Assembly (NCBI RefSeq): GCF_034347405.1
Contig: NZ_CP133778.1
Span: 3,162,001 to 3,226,000 of the forward strand
Origin: Pseudomonas sp. CCC3.1
GTDB lineage: Bacteria; Pseudomonadota; Gammaproteobacteria; Pseudomonadales; Pseudomonadaceae
DNA: 64,000 bases
Reading direction: 5' to 3'
Positions 8,888 through 16,833 of this stretch are shown here, piece after piece. A program made the position numbers and the translations under genes. The notes under the pieces are model-generated. The model saw only the letters and a program-made list of their open reading frames with translations. It made no database searches and was not told the origin of the DNA. Within the stretch, counting starts at the first letter, position 1. Each line of letters begins with the position of its first letter.

Positions 8888-9400
8888 TTAGCAGGTGCAG
8901 CACATCATCGGCATGCCATTGCAGCTCATCATCATGGGCATGGCGCAGTCGTTCATCATTTTCATCATGAGCATGCAGCAGTTGTTCATCATGTCCATGC
9001 TCATGCCAGGCATCGGCATCATCATGCAGGTCATGCAATCGGCCTCCATTTTGCATTCCATGACGCACTTCATCATCGGCATCGGCATGCCCATTGGCAT
9101 CATCATCGGCATGTTCATGTTGGACATGCTGTTCATCATCGCCATGCCGTCTTCAGACATGCACATCATCGACATGTTGGCGCATTGCATCATCATCGGC
9201 ATGCCGCAGTTCATCATCATCGCCATCATTTCGGCGTTGTTTTTGAACATGGCCATGTCCATGCCAGCAGCAGGTTTCATGGTGCACTTCATGCCCTTGT
9301 CGGTCATGGCGCAGGTCATGGTTGCCATCATCATCGGCATGCCCATCATCGGCATCATTGGCATGGCGTTGTTCATTGGCATTTGCATGGCGTTCATCAT
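8888..9400 (-). CDS. extremely methionine- and cysteine-rich protein, family not recognised
   Basis: A 170-residue protein in which I count 71 Met (42%) and 16 Cys (9%); His, Ile, Arg, Trp and Tyr are absent and Phe, Leu and Val occur once each. Met runs such as MPMMMATM and MPMGMPMPMM alternate with Cys clusters (KCVMECKM, DCMTC, NNCCM, and a CCTC end). The reading direction is supported by a GGAG eight bases before the ATG and a plausible promoter; opposite-strand frames here are Ile- or His-rich shadows of CAT/ATG-rich DNA. No signal peptide is visible, so it is probably cytoplasmic. Thioether and thiolate side chains are ligands for Cu(I) and other soft metals and are targets of oxidants, so a metal sponge or an oxidant/sulfur sink are both possible. 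I know of no named family with this composition; function is inference. Confidence 0.82.
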   Translation of the reverse strand: MMNAMQMPMNNAMPMMPMMGMPMMMATMTCAMTDKGMKCTMKPAAGMDMAMFKNNAEMMAMMMNCGMPMMMQCANMSMMCMSEDGMAMMNSMSNMNMPMMMPMGMPMPMMKCVMECKMEADCMTCMMMPMPGMSMDMMNNCCMLMMKMMNDCAMPMMMSCNGMPMMCCTC

Positions 9401-9445
9401 GTTCGAAACTCCGTAATCGACAGTAATGTAGAAATTCTGCGTTCG

Positions 9446-9473
9446 ATTCTAGAGCCATCCGCCACCCGCGCAA
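9446..9473 (-). promoter_or_regulatory. candidate sigma-70 promoter of the Met/Cys-rich gene
   Basis: On the minus strand a TTGCGC (-35) and TAGAAT (-10) are separated by 16 bases, the -10 lying about 45 bases before the start codon. The match is good for a constitutive-type promoter, but no transcript data exist. Confidence 0.45.
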
Positions 9474-9548
9474 GGCGCCGGCCGAGCAGCAGAAATGGAC
9501 GCTGCACCCTGGTTTTACCTGAGCAATACAGCCTTTAAATCTGCTATT

Positions 9549-9564
9549 ACAGGTAAATACCTGT
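9549..9564. promoter_or_regulatory. palindromic operator candidate ACAGGTA-AA-TACCTGT
   Basis: A 16-base inverted repeat with perfect 7-base arms lies about 150 bases upstream of the Met/Cys-rich gene. A further TACCTG half-site sits at 9516-9521, between the palindrome and the promoter. The spacing suggests a dimeric repressor or activator site for that gene, though it also lies just after the SMP-30-like gene. The cognate regulator is unknown. Confidence 0.45.
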
Positions 9565-9684
9565 CACAACACTAAAAATTATCTGCTGCTACAGCCAAAC
9601 CGATGCAATGGATATTCAATCGAGGAATATCTAAAGACCTGAAAGAAATAAACGGTCTAACCGGCAGGTCAGAACGCCGGGCCA

Positions 9685-10707
9685 TTACTGATGGGAGTAC
9701 AGCTTCAGCGCATTGGCAAAGCCTTTGACCCGAAAAATAGCGCTGCCCTCACCCAGGTCACCGTCGCTGGCCACCAGGTACACCTCGTGGGTGCCGGGCT
9801 TGAGCGCCAGGCTGGTGGAACGCAAAAAATGCCCGTTTTCGCGGCCCGGTATCAGGATTTGACCGATGGGTTGCGCGTTGGCATTGAGCACCAGTACCCG
9901 CCCCTGGCTGTACAGGGCGACATACAGGTTGCCGTCCTGATCAACCCGCATCGAGTCGGGCGCCGGGCCGTTGAAGCGGTAAACCACCGCTTCGCCAAAC
10001 GGCGCAATAGTCGTCGCATCCTTGAGTTCGATGCGGTGCAGCAAACCGGTGGCGAACTCGGTCACCCACAGGGTTTTCCCATCAGGCGACAAGGCGATGC
10101 CATTGGCAATCGCCAGCTTGGGCAAGATCGTCACCACCGGTTTACCACCGGCGGGCTGGTAGTAAACGCCCCCGGTCGGTTCGGTGGAGGAGCCTTTAAA
10201 GTCGGTGAAGTAGAAACCACCGCTGTTGTCGAATACCAGGTCGTCGACCAGGTACTTCTGTTTCTCGTCGATGACCACGTGCTGGCCCGAGCCGTCAGCG
10301 TTGTAAGCCATGACATTGCCGGTGTCCTTGAAGTTGCCCAAGCCCGCGACAAACAAACGCCCGTCTTTGTGAATCGCCAGCCCGGCAGAGCCCAAGGTGT
10401 TTTCAGGCACCAGTACGCTGAGTTTGCCCTGCGGATCAGCCTTGAGAACCTCACCGCCAAAGACGTCGACAAACAGCAGATTGCCCTCGCGATCAAACGA
10501 GGGGCCTTCCAGCTGCCTCGGGGTATCCGATACTTTTAACCAAAGCTGCGCGGTGACGGTCGGCAAATCTCGTTCCGCCGCAGGAATGGCGTACAGCTGT
10601 GGACCGCCCGGCGCATAGCTCAGGGTCGGAATGGGCGCTTGCGCGTGGGCGATACCCGGCGCAGCGCTCAGTGCCAACCATAGGGAAAAGCAAAGTGGCT
10701 TGTGCAT
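9685..10707 (-). CDS. secreted SMP-30/gluconolactonase-like beta-propeller protein
   Basis: A 340-residue protein with a signal peptide (MHKPLCFSLWLALSAAPGIAHA, cleavage before QAP) followed by a six-bladed beta-propeller of the SMP-30/gluconolaconase/LRE family. Blade motifs include EGPSFDREGNLLFVDVFGG, GLAIHKDGRLFVAG, LVDDLVFDNSGGFYFTDF, ANGIALSPDGKTLWVTEF and DSMRVDQDGNLYVALY; these carry the acidic and Asn residues that bind a divalent metal in lactonases. It would act in the periplasm. It lies 39 bases after the TctA-like permease on the same strand, so it may belong to the mevalonate operon, where hydrolysis of mevalonolactone to mevalonate before uptake would make sense. That substrate is my inference, not shown by sequence. 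An in-frame TTG two codons upstream lacks a ribosome binding site. Confidence 0.85.
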   Translation of the reverse strand: MHKPLCFSLWLALSAAPGIAHAQAPIPTLSYAPGGPQLYAIPAAERDLPTVTAQLWLKVSDTPRQLEGPSFDREGNLLFVDVFGGEVLKADPQGKLSVLVPENTLGSAGLAIHKDGRLFVAGLGNFKDTGNVMAYNADGSGQHVVIDEKQKYLVDDLVFDNSGGFYFTDFKGSSTEPTGGVYYQPAGGKPVVTILPKLAIANGIALSPDGKTLWVTEFATGLLHRIELKDATTIAPFGEAVVYRFNGPAPDSMRVDQDGNLYVALYSQGRVLVLNANAQPIGQILIPGRENGHFLRSTSLALKPGTHEVYLVASDGDLGEGSAIFRVKGFANALKLYSHQ

Positions 10708-10746
10708 GCTCAATACCCGATGAATGTTGTGATGGTTGGCAATCGG

Positions 10747-12135
10747 TCAGGCGCCCAACAGCGCGACCAACGCGGGCACGGTCAATACCGCTGTGTAGTA
10801 CCCCATGAATTGCACGCCGATGTTGAACCCCAGAAAACGTGAGAGAAAACCGCCCAACAGCCCGACAGTGACAATCACCAACAACCCCAGCAAGCCACCC
10901 TCCCAGATACCGATGACCAGGATAAGCCCGACAAACGTCGCGATCACCGCTTCGTGGCTGATTTTGCGCGACACGTAAGACGCTGCCCGGTACGCGTAAT
11001 TCATGGTGAAGGGGTACGCGATCAAGATGGCAATTACCACCGCCAGCATGCCGTAGCCCAAGAACTCCCAGGTGTTGAGCAACGAGTGCAGGTTATGCAC
11101 CTCGCCCGATGCGGCATCGACACTAAAGCGCGGCGGCGCGTTGAACAAGGGCGCAGCCGGGCCCGCAGCCACCGGGCTCAGTGGCAAGCCAAAGGCAATC
11201 AGCGGGATCAGCGCTTCAGCAATGTAGGTGGACTCAGTCACGCCGTTACGCGCGGTAATCACCGTCGTCAGGCGGTGGTACACATGCTTGACCCGCGAGC
11301 CGACCAGTTCGCCCATGATCACGGTCATGGCCACCGGGCTGAACACAAAGGTGGCGCTCGATATGACCGCGGTGATGGCGGTCCACAGGCTTTGCTTACG
11401 GTCCAGCACCTTAAGCGGATTAGGGAAGAAACCACCGCCGTTTTTCACGTCGGGCGACAACGAAAACGTCCGGACTTCACGGCGGCGCATTTTTTCGCGT
11501 TCGGCCGGTGCCAGCATGGCAAACAACGCCGCAATCAACGGCCCGATGGCGATGCCCAAAAAGTAACTGACGCTGAGTTTGACCCCGTATTGCCCGGTCA
11601 GGGTTTGCAGGCCCAGGATGATCAGCACAAAGGGGATCAATGCCAGCACAGCAGCCAGACGCCCTTTGGAGAACCAGGCAATAGCAATGGCCGCTGCCAG
11701 AAAAATCCAGGGGGCCGTGCGTTTAATGGTGTCGCCGAACGGCGCCAGCATGACGGCAAACAATACCGCCATGGGCACTGCAATCAGCGCGGCAATCACG
11801 GCCCCGGAGATCATCTTGCGCAAGGCAATGTGAGGCACCCCCAGGTTGCGCAAAAAGTTGGCTTCGCGCATCAGCGGCGTGGCCATCGTGTCGCCGGGAA
11901 TACCCAGTAAGGCCGTGGGCACCGCGTGAGTCATGTGTTTGGCCACGGCGCCCGCCAGGAAAAACGTCAGCACGCCGGGCGCAGGCACACCCAGCAAAAC
12001 CACCAGCAAGGTCAGCGGGGCCAGGGTCGTGGTTTCGTCACTGCCGGAGATCAGCCCAATGGCCGCGAAGATCACCGCCCCCAGAATGCCCATGCCCAGC
12101 GCAATCAGCACCTGATCCAGCAAGGAAGCAATCAT
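10747..12135 (-). CDS. TctA-family (tripartite tricarboxylate-type) transporter, large permease
   Basis: A 462-residue integral membrane protein with about 11-12 hydrophobic segments. The N-terminal part shows the TctA hallmarks: a glycine-rich first helix (LGMGILGAVIFAAIGLISGSDETTT), PTALLGIPGDTMATPLM, and a second related segment NGVTESTYIAEALIPLIAFGLPLSP in the C-terminal half, reflecting the internal duplication of the family. Its start overlaps the stop of the small membrane gene (ATGA). No periplasmic TctC-type binding protein is encoded nearby, which is unusual for classical TTT systems. Because both genes follow mvaA directly, the natural inference is that they import mevalonate; the ligand is not proven. 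Confidence 0.85.
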   Translation of the reverse strand: MIASLLDQVLIALGMGILGAVIFAAIGLISGSDETTTLAPLTLLVVLLGVPAPGVLTFFLAGAVAKHMTHAVPTALLGIPGDTMATPLMREANFLRNLGVPHIALRKMISGAVIAALIAVPMAVLFAVMLAPFGDTIKRTAPWIFLAAAIAIAWFSKGRLAAVLALIPFVLIILGLQTLTGQYGVKLSVSYFLGIAIGPLIAALFAMLAPAEREKMRRREVRTFSLSPDVKNGGGFFPNPLKVLDRKQSLWTAITAVISSATFVFSPVAMTVIMGELVGSRVKHVYHRLTTVITARNGVTESTYIAEALIPLIAFGLPLSPVAAGPAAPLFNAPPRFSVDAASGEVHNLHSLLNTWEFLGYGMLAVVIAILIAYPFTMNYAYRAASYVSRKISHEAVIATFVGLILVIGIWEGGLLGLLVIVTVGLLGGFLSRFLGFNIGVQFMGYYTAVLTVPALVALLGA

Positions 12136-12608
12136 GACCGACCTCCATTGGCCATGAGGCCGGGTGTCGAATGCGGACTGGCAGTGGCCAGGTCTTGTTT
12201 GGCATCGACTAAACCTTGCTCGTATTCGACGAACAGGTCGTAGAGGTCCATGTCCCGAAGCTCTTTGATGGTTTCTGGAGGCAAGTCAGCGAGCCGCCCG
12301 AGATCACCGAATTCATTTTGCAAATCACTCAGCACCTGACTACGCCACGCCGGATCGGCCTCGTGCTCGACCACATGGCGCTTGGGTTTGAACAGGGTTG
12401 CGCTGATGGTGCCGCCCACCAGGCAGCCGACAATGCCGATCAACATGGCATAGGCGCGTGCCATCTGCGCCGAGGCCACCCACTCCAGCAAGAAGTGCTG
12501 CGCCGTAAAAAAGGCACTGAGGCTGACGATGGCTCCAATCACAATGGCGTAAAGCAGATGACGCGCATCCACGGTGTCGCCCCAGACTTCATAGAGTTCA
12601 GGTTTCAA
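12132..12608 (-). CDS. small membrane subunit paired with the TctA-like permease
   Basis: A 158-residue protein with two clear membrane helices (LLYAIVIGAIVSLSAFFTA and AYAMLIGIVGCLVGGTISATLF, about residues 18-75) and an acidic soluble C-terminal half. The start is TTG at 12608, preceded by GGGAG at six bases; no ATG fits. Size and position suggest it is the TctB-equivalent small subunit, although I cannot align it with TctB from memory. An AACAATAAAAA catabolite-repression motif lies 16 bases upstream of the start. Its stop overlaps the permease start by 4 bases, implying translational coupling and a stoichiometric complex. Confidence 0.75.
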   Translation of the reverse strand: MKPELYEVWGDTVDARHLLYAIVIGAIVSLSAFFTAQHFLLEWVASAQMARAYAMLIGIVGCLVGGTISATLFKPKRHVVEHEADPAWRSQVLSDLQNEFGDLGRLADLPPETIKELRDMDLYDLFVEYEQGLVDAKQDLATASPHSTPGLMANGGRS

Positions 12609-12624
12609 AGAATTCTCCCACTGC

Positions 12625-12635
12625 TTTTTATTGTT
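12625..12635 (-). promoter_or_regulatory. Hfq/Crc-type CA motif, transporter leader
   Basis: Minus-strand AACAATAAAAA just upstream of the GGGAG ribosome binding site. It matches AAnAAnAA, the known Hfq/Crc translational repression target in Pseudomonas. Confidence 0.6.
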
Positions 12636-12698
12636 ATGAACGTGAAGAGATGCAGCTTTCTCTGTGGGCGCGCGTTTGCTCGCTCCGACAGGGCCGTG

Positions 12699-13985
12699 CT
12701 ACTGACCACGCTTTTGTTTGAGCAACGCCGCGGCGTGATCCGCGCGCACATCGTGGGCTTCGACCATCTGCTTGACCAGCCAATTGAGTTCTTCACCCCG
12801 AGCGCCTGCCGACAACGCGATATTGCGCGCATGCAAGGCCATGTGCCCACGCTGGATACCTTCGGTGGACAGCGCCCGCAGCGCGCCGAGGTTTTGCGCC
12901 AGGCCGACCGCCACGGCAATTTCGGCCAGTTCCTGAGCCGTCTTGACCCCCAGAATGCGCAGCGACAGTTGAGCCAACGGGTGGGTCTTGGTGGCGCCGC
13001 CGACCAACCCAACCGGCATCGGCATTTCCAACGTCCCCACCAGATTGCCCTTGCCATCCTTCTCCCAAGTGGTCAGCGAGCCGTAATGGCCATTGCGGCA
13101 CGCATAGGCATGGGCGCCCGCCTCGACGGCGCGCCAGTCGTTGCCGGTGGCGACGATCAGCGGGTCGATGCCATTCATGATGCCTTTGTTGTGGGTGGCG
13201 GCGCGGTACGGGTCGACCACGGCAAAGTTGTAGGCATCGAGAATGCCTTCAATCACCTCCTCGCCCTGAAACGTGGGGGTGGTCAGCAATTCGGGCGCAA
13301 TGCGGATTTGCGCGCGGGCCAGGCGCAGGTCCGCGAGGTTGGAGAGAATGCGCAGACGGACTTTACCCCCCGTAATTTCTTCCATCAGTGGCGCAACCGC
13401 TTCGGCCATGGTGTTCACGGTGTTGGCGCCCATGGCATCACGCACGTCGACGATCAGGTGCGCCACCAGCATGGGTCCGCGCGGGCTTTGGGCAAAGGTG
13501 TGAACTTCAATATCCCGGCAACCACCGCCCAGTGAATTGAGGAGTTGGTCCTTGCGGTTGGCCAACTCGATGATTTCGTCTTTGCGGCGCAGCAGGCTCA
13601 AACGGGCGTTGAAAGGGTCTTCGACGTCTACGATCTGCACCTGGGCGCGCATCAGAGGCAGCGAGCTTGAGGTCTGGAAACCACCCGCCTCGCGCGCCAG
13701 TTTGGCCATAAAAGACGCAGCCGCGACCACCGAAGGTTCTTCAACCACCATCGGCACGATCACATCGCGGCCATTGATCTGGAAGTTGCTGGCCACTGCG
13801 TATGGCAATTCGAAGGTGCCAATCACGTTCTCGATCATGCCGTCAGCAATTTCCAGCGCCAGTGCGCCCGGATTGGCCAGCAGGCTGATGTCATCGGCAG
13901 ACAGTTCGAGCAGGTCCTGCAAATGCCCCAGACGCTCGGCAGGCGCCATGCTGCGAAACATGGGAAGGCGCGAATCAATACTCAT
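12699..13985 (-). CDS. mvaA: class II (degradative) HMG-CoA reductase
   Basis: A 428-residue enzyme, the same length as P. mevalonii MvaA, and very similar along its whole length as I recall that sequence. Catalytic residues fall at the same positions: Glu83 in VVEEPS, Lys267 in [11 protein letters not shown], Asp283 in GNDWRA and His381 in RGHMALH. The degradative enzyme works in the direction mevalonate plus 2 NAD plus CoA to HMG-CoA plus 2 NADH, in the cytoplasm. Downstream lie a membrane subunit, a TctA-like permease and a lactonase-like protein; upstream is a divergent MocR regulator. The HMG-CoA lyase gene that is next to mvaA in P. mevalonii is absent from this window. An ACAACAATAA motif precedes the AGGA ribosome binding site. 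Confidence 0.96.
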   Translation of the reverse strand: MSIDSRLPMFRSMAPAERLGHLQDLLELSADDISLLANPGALALEIADGMIENVIGTFELPYAVASNFQINGRDVIVPMVVEEPSVVAAASFMAKLAREAGGFQTSSSLPLMRAQVQIVDVEDPFNARLSLLRRKDEIIELANRKDQLLNSLGGGCRDIEVHTFAQSPRGPMLVAHLIVDVRDAMGANTVNTMAEAVAPLMEEITGGKVRLRILSNLADLRLARAQIRIAPELLTTPTFQGEEVIEGILDAYNFAVVDPYRAATHNKGIMNGIDPLIVATGNDWRAVEAGAHAYACRNGHYGSLTTWEKDGKGNLVGTLEMPMPVGLVGGATKTHPLAQLSLRILGVKTAQELAEIAVAVGLAQNLGALRALSTEGIQRGHMALHARNIALSAGARGEELNWLVKQMVEAHDVRADHAAALLKQKRGQ

Positions 13986-14003
13986 GGCGAAATCCTGTGG
14001 TCA

Positions 14004-14013
14004 TTATTGTTGT
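14004..14013 (-). promoter_or_regulatory. Hfq/Crc-type CA motif, mvaA leader
   Basis: Minus-strand ACAACAATAA about 18 bases upstream of the mvaA start, just before the AGGA ribosome binding site; contains AACAATAA (AAnAAnAA). Confidence 0.6.
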
Positions 14014-14052
14014 CTGTGGCGCCACCCTAAATCGCTCTGTGCCCGCATAAAA

Positions 14053-14087
14053 GGTACAGTTCGCACAAACAGTACCCAATCTGTACC
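14053..14087. promoter_or_regulatory. MocR-type operator: three GGTACWG half-sites between mvaA and its regulator
   Basis: GGTACAG at 14053-14059, CAGTACC at 14070-14076 and CTGTACC at 14081-14087 are copies of one 7-base element: the last two are direct repeats 11 bases (one helical turn) apart and the first is inverted. Direct plus inverted half-sites in the divergent promoter region are characteristic of MocR-family regulators, which fits the adjacent gene. Confidence 0.65.
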
Positions 14088-14116
14088 CTCATTCAATTTC
14101 TTCAGGATTCCAGACC

Positions 14117-15487
14117 ATGGCGCGCCTGACCCTCGCTCAGCAACTGACTGCGTCTCTGGTCGAACAGATCGGTAACGGCACCTATCGGGTTGGTGATCGT
14201 TTGCCGTCGCTGCGCGAGTGCATGCGCCTGTTTGGCCATTCCAAAAATACGGTCATCAACGCGTACGAAGCACTGGCGTCCCAAGGGCTGGTTGAAGCAC
14301 GCCACGGGCAGGGCTTTTTCGTGCGCCAGGGCGCTCCCAGCCACAGCGAGCCGGATGAACCCCTGCCCTATGCGCGGGCCATGGACACCATTTGGCTGAT
14401 GCGCCAGCAGTTCGTTCGCGAACCGGGGCATTCGCCGCTCGGCGAAGGTTTCCCGCCAGTGGAATGGCTGATGGACTTGCGCCTCGACAAGTTCACCCGA
14501 CAGATCATGCGCACCGGAGTCAACACGCTGTTTCGCTACGGCAACCGACTGGGCAATGCCAGTCTGCGCCAGCACCTGGTGCAAAAACTGGCGAGCTATT
14601 CGATCACCGCCAGCCCTCGGCAAATCGTCACCACCCACGGCGCTAACCACGCACTGGACCTGATCATTCGACGCTTTATTGCCCATGGCGATGCGGTGCT
14701 GGTTGAAGACCCCGGTTACTACCCGCTGTTCGGCAAACTGCAATTGCAAGGCGCACAGATGCTGTGTGTGCCGCGCCTGGCGGATGGGCCCGACATGGAC
14801 GTGCTGGAACAGCACCTGCAGGTCCACAAACCAAAATTGTTCTTTATCCAGTCTGTGGGCCATAACCCGACCGGCTCCGACATTTCTCCCGGCAAGGCCC
14901 ATCGGCTGGTGCAGTTGGCGCAGAGGCATAACTTTATTCTGGTCGATGACGACGCCCTGGCCGACTTTAAACCCGCCTCGGCGATCAAGGTCTCGGCGCT
15001 CGATCAACTGCAACGTTCACTGTATGTGGGCAGTTTTTCGAAATCAGTGTCTGCGGCATTGCGGGTCGGTTTTATTGCGGGCAGCAAGGATGTCATCGAT
15101 GAATTGGGGGATTTGAAGATGCTGCTGCACACCAGCTCATCCGAGTTCTGTGAGCGAACGGTGGATGTGATTCTGATGGAGGGGCATTTCCTGCGCCATT
15201 TGATCCGCCTGCAAGAGCGCCTCAAAGTCGCCACCGCGACCGGTTTGCAGGTGCTCGACGAGATCGGCGCCGAGGTCTTTTGTCGCCCGGAACAGAGCCT
15301 GTATCTGTGGGCACGTTTTGCGCATATCGACGATGCCAAAGCGTTGACCCGTCAGTTATTGCCCAAAGGCTTCATGATCGCGCCGGGGCATATTTTTTCG
15401 CCCGAGCAATCGCGCATCAACCCTTGGACCCGGCTCAACGTGGCGTATTTAAACGACCCACTGCTTAAAGCCGTGCTCAAGGGTTAA
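14117..15487 (+). CDS. MocR-type regulator (GntR DNA-binding domain fused to aminotransferase fold)
   Basis: A 456-residue fusion. Residues 1-75 form a GntR winged helix (GTYRVGDRLPSLRECMRLFGHSKNTVINAYEALASQGLVEARHG is the classical pattern, seen in pieces); residues about 110-456 form a fold-type I aminotransferase domain with the PLP-binding Lys in SFSKSVSAALRVGF, the NPTG motif in HNPTGSDISP and the terminal RLNVAY. Such proteins sense a metabolite through PLP and usually control an adjacent divergent operon. Here that operon is mvaA and its transporter, 131 bases away with clear repeated half-sites between. In P. mevalonii the mva operon is under a different activator type, so this arrangement would be an alternative control. 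Confidence 0.92.
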   Translation: MARLTLAQQLTASLVEQIGNGTYRVGDRLPSLRECMRLFGHSKNTVINAYEALASQGLVEARHGQGFFVRQGAPSHSEPDEPLPYARAMDTIWLMRQQFVREPGHSPLGEGFPPVEWLMDLRLDKFTRQIMRTGVNTLFRYGNRLGNASLRQHLVQKLASYSITASPRQIVTTHGANHALDLIIRRFIAHGDAVLVEDPGYYPLFGKLQLQGAQMLCVPRLADGPDMDVLEQHLQVHKPKLFFIQSVGHNPTGSDISPGKAHRLVQLAQRHNFILVDDDALADFKPASAIKVSALDQLQRSLYVGSFSKSVSAALRVGFIAGSKDVIDELGDLKMLLHTSSSEFCERTVDVILMEGHFLRHLIRLQERLKVATATGLQVLDEIGAEVFCRPEQSLYLWARFAHIDDAKALTRQLLPKGFMIAPGHIFSPEQSRINPWTRLNVAYLNDPLLKAVLKG

Positions 15488-15504
15488 CACCGTGTTGCCG
15501 CTAC

Positions 15505-16428
15505 CTAGCCCTGCAGCGCCCGTGGACGATGGCTGCGCTGTTCGGCGGCAGGGTCTGTCGCCTGCTGCAACTGGAAGTTGAAGCTCATTTCGGCATATCG
15601 ACCCGGCACACCACGGGCGCCGTCCTCACGGAACACCACCTCGCCCACCAGCCCGTCACGGGTGGCATAGGCGAAGTCGTCCCACAGGTATTTCTCACCT
15701 GAAAGGTTGATCTGGGTAGTCAGGTGCCGCTGGCCGGGGGCCGAGATAAAGAAGTGCACGTGCGCCGGGCGTTGACCATGGCGACCGAGCTGGTCTAGGC
15801 ATTCCTGAGTCGGGCCCTGCGGGTCGCAGCCGTAGCCGGATGGCACGATACTGCGAGCCCGGTAGCGACCGTCGGCGTCGGTGATGATCCGGCGACGCAG
15901 GTTGTACTGCGACTGGCTCTGATCAAAAAACGAGTACGTGCCTTTGGTGTTGGCCTGCCACAAGTCGACCGTGGCGCCAGGCACCGGATTGCCGTGGGCA
16001 TCGAATACCTGGCCTTCCAGAAACAGCACGGTGCCGACGCCGTCTTCGCTGCCGTCATCCATGCGCGCCTCCCCTTCAGAAATCGGCGCGCCGGCCACAT
16101 ACAGCGGGCCTTCAATGGTCCGTGGCGTGCCGCCGGTCAACCCGACCTGCTCGTCTTTGACGTCTTGCAGCAGGTCCAGGAAGTGCTCGATGCCCAGCCC
16201 CGCCACCAGCAAACCAGCTTCCGAGCGCCCGCCCAGCCGATTGAGGTAGTCCACCGCCTTCCAGAACTCGTCTTCGCTGATGTCGAGGTCTTCTATCAGT
16301 CTGGCGCTGTCTTGCAACACTCGCAGGAGGATGCTTTTCAGGCGCGGGTTGCCATTATCGTTACCGAAGCCCGCGGCTTCTTTGAAGAAGGTCTGAATCG
16401 CGTCGGTGTGAGAGATCTTCACGGTCAT
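15505..16428 (-). CDS. catA: catechol 1,2-dioxygenase
   Basis: A 307-residue intradiol ring-cleavage dioxygenase producing cis,cis-muconate from catechol in the cytoplasm. It has the N-terminal helical dimerisation domain of catechol dioxygenases (about residues 1-100) and the beta-sandwich catalytic domain with the Fe(III) ligands: Tyr in GPLYVAGAP, Tyr in SGYGCDPQGPT, and two His in RPAHVHFF. The start is the ATG at 16428, with GAGG eight bases upstream; a GTG three codons earlier is too close to that GAGG. It is last in the benABCD-catBCA run, 45 bases after catC, and has an AAAAACAATA motif before its ribosome binding site. Confidence 0.96.
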   Translation of the reverse strand: MTVKISHTDAIQTFFKEAAGFGNDNGNPRLKSILLRVLQDSARLIEDLDISEDEFWKAVDYLNRLGGRSEAGLLVAGLGIEHFLDLLQDVKDEQVGLTGGTPRTIEGPLYVAGAPISEGEARMDDGSEDGVGTVLFLEGQVFDAHGNPVPGATVDLWQANTKGTYSFFDQSQSQYNLRRRIITDADGRYRARSIVPSGYGCDPQGPTQECLDQLGRHGQRPAHVHFFISAPGQRHLTTQINLSGEKYLWDDFAYATRDGLVGEVVFREDGARGVPGRYAEMSFNFQLQQATDPAAEQRSHRPRALQG

Positions 16429-16441
16429 GTTGCTCACCTCA

Positions 16442-16451
16442 TATTGTTTTT
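16442..16451 (-). promoter_or_regulatory. Hfq/Crc-type CA motif, catA leader
   Basis: Minus-strand AAAAACAATA directly before TGAGGTGAGC; contains AAAAACAA, an AAnAAnAA match next to the catA ribosome binding site. Confidence 0.5.
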
Positions 16452-16482
16452 ATGCAACGGATTTATCAGGGTCAAACAGACT

Positions 16483-16773
16483 TCAACGGTCGTCGGCATG
16501 GATCGAAGACGGGTGGCGGCACAGACCGTCAATTTCGATGTGCATGTACGAGAACAGCGGCAGTTGCAGCAGCAGGTCATGCAGGGCTTCGACGCTGGCC
16601 ACGTCGAACACGCTGTAATTGGCGTAGTACCCGGCAATGCGCCACAGGTGGCGCCACTGGCCTTCGCGTTGCAGTCGCTGGGCCAGTTCTTTCTCGTCAG
16701 CCTTGAGCTGGGCGGCCTTGGCTGGGTCCATGTCGTGTGGCAGGTTCACGGTCATTTTTACGTGGAAGAGCAT
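16483..16773 (-). CDS. catC: muconolactone delta-isomerase
   Basis: A 96-residue protein, the exact usual size of CatC, beginning MLFHVKMTVNLPHDM and containing the family segments LQREGQWRHLWRIAGYYANYSVFDV and FSYMHIEIDGLCRHPSS (seen in pieces). It isomerises muconolactone to 3-oxoadipate enol-lactone and forms a decamer in known members. It sits between catB and catA, as in other pseudomonads. The next enzyme of the pathway, the enol-lactonase PcaD, is not in the window and would be supplied by a pca locus elsewhere. Confidence 0.96.
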   Translation of the reverse strand: MLFHVKMTVNLPHDMDPAKAAQLKADEKELAQRLQREGQWRHLWRIAGYYANYSVFDVASVEALHDLLLQLPLFSYMHIEIDGLCRHPSSIHADDR

Positions 16774-16833
16774 GGGGTTCTCCTTAAAGAGCCATTCACA
16801 ATTTTATAAACGCGCCCTACTGTGGGAACTGGC

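Noticed and set aside
8895..9416. Plus-strand frame of 173 codons rich in Ile and Met, and a His-rich frame from 9185
   Set aside because: They are complements of the ATG/CAT-rich minus-strand gene; neither has a ribosome binding site, and the minus strand has promoter, GGAG and a sensible stop.
9685..15487. HMG-CoA lyase (mvaB) expected next to mvaA
   Set aside because: None of the neighbouring products has lyase motifs; the gene is simply not in this window.
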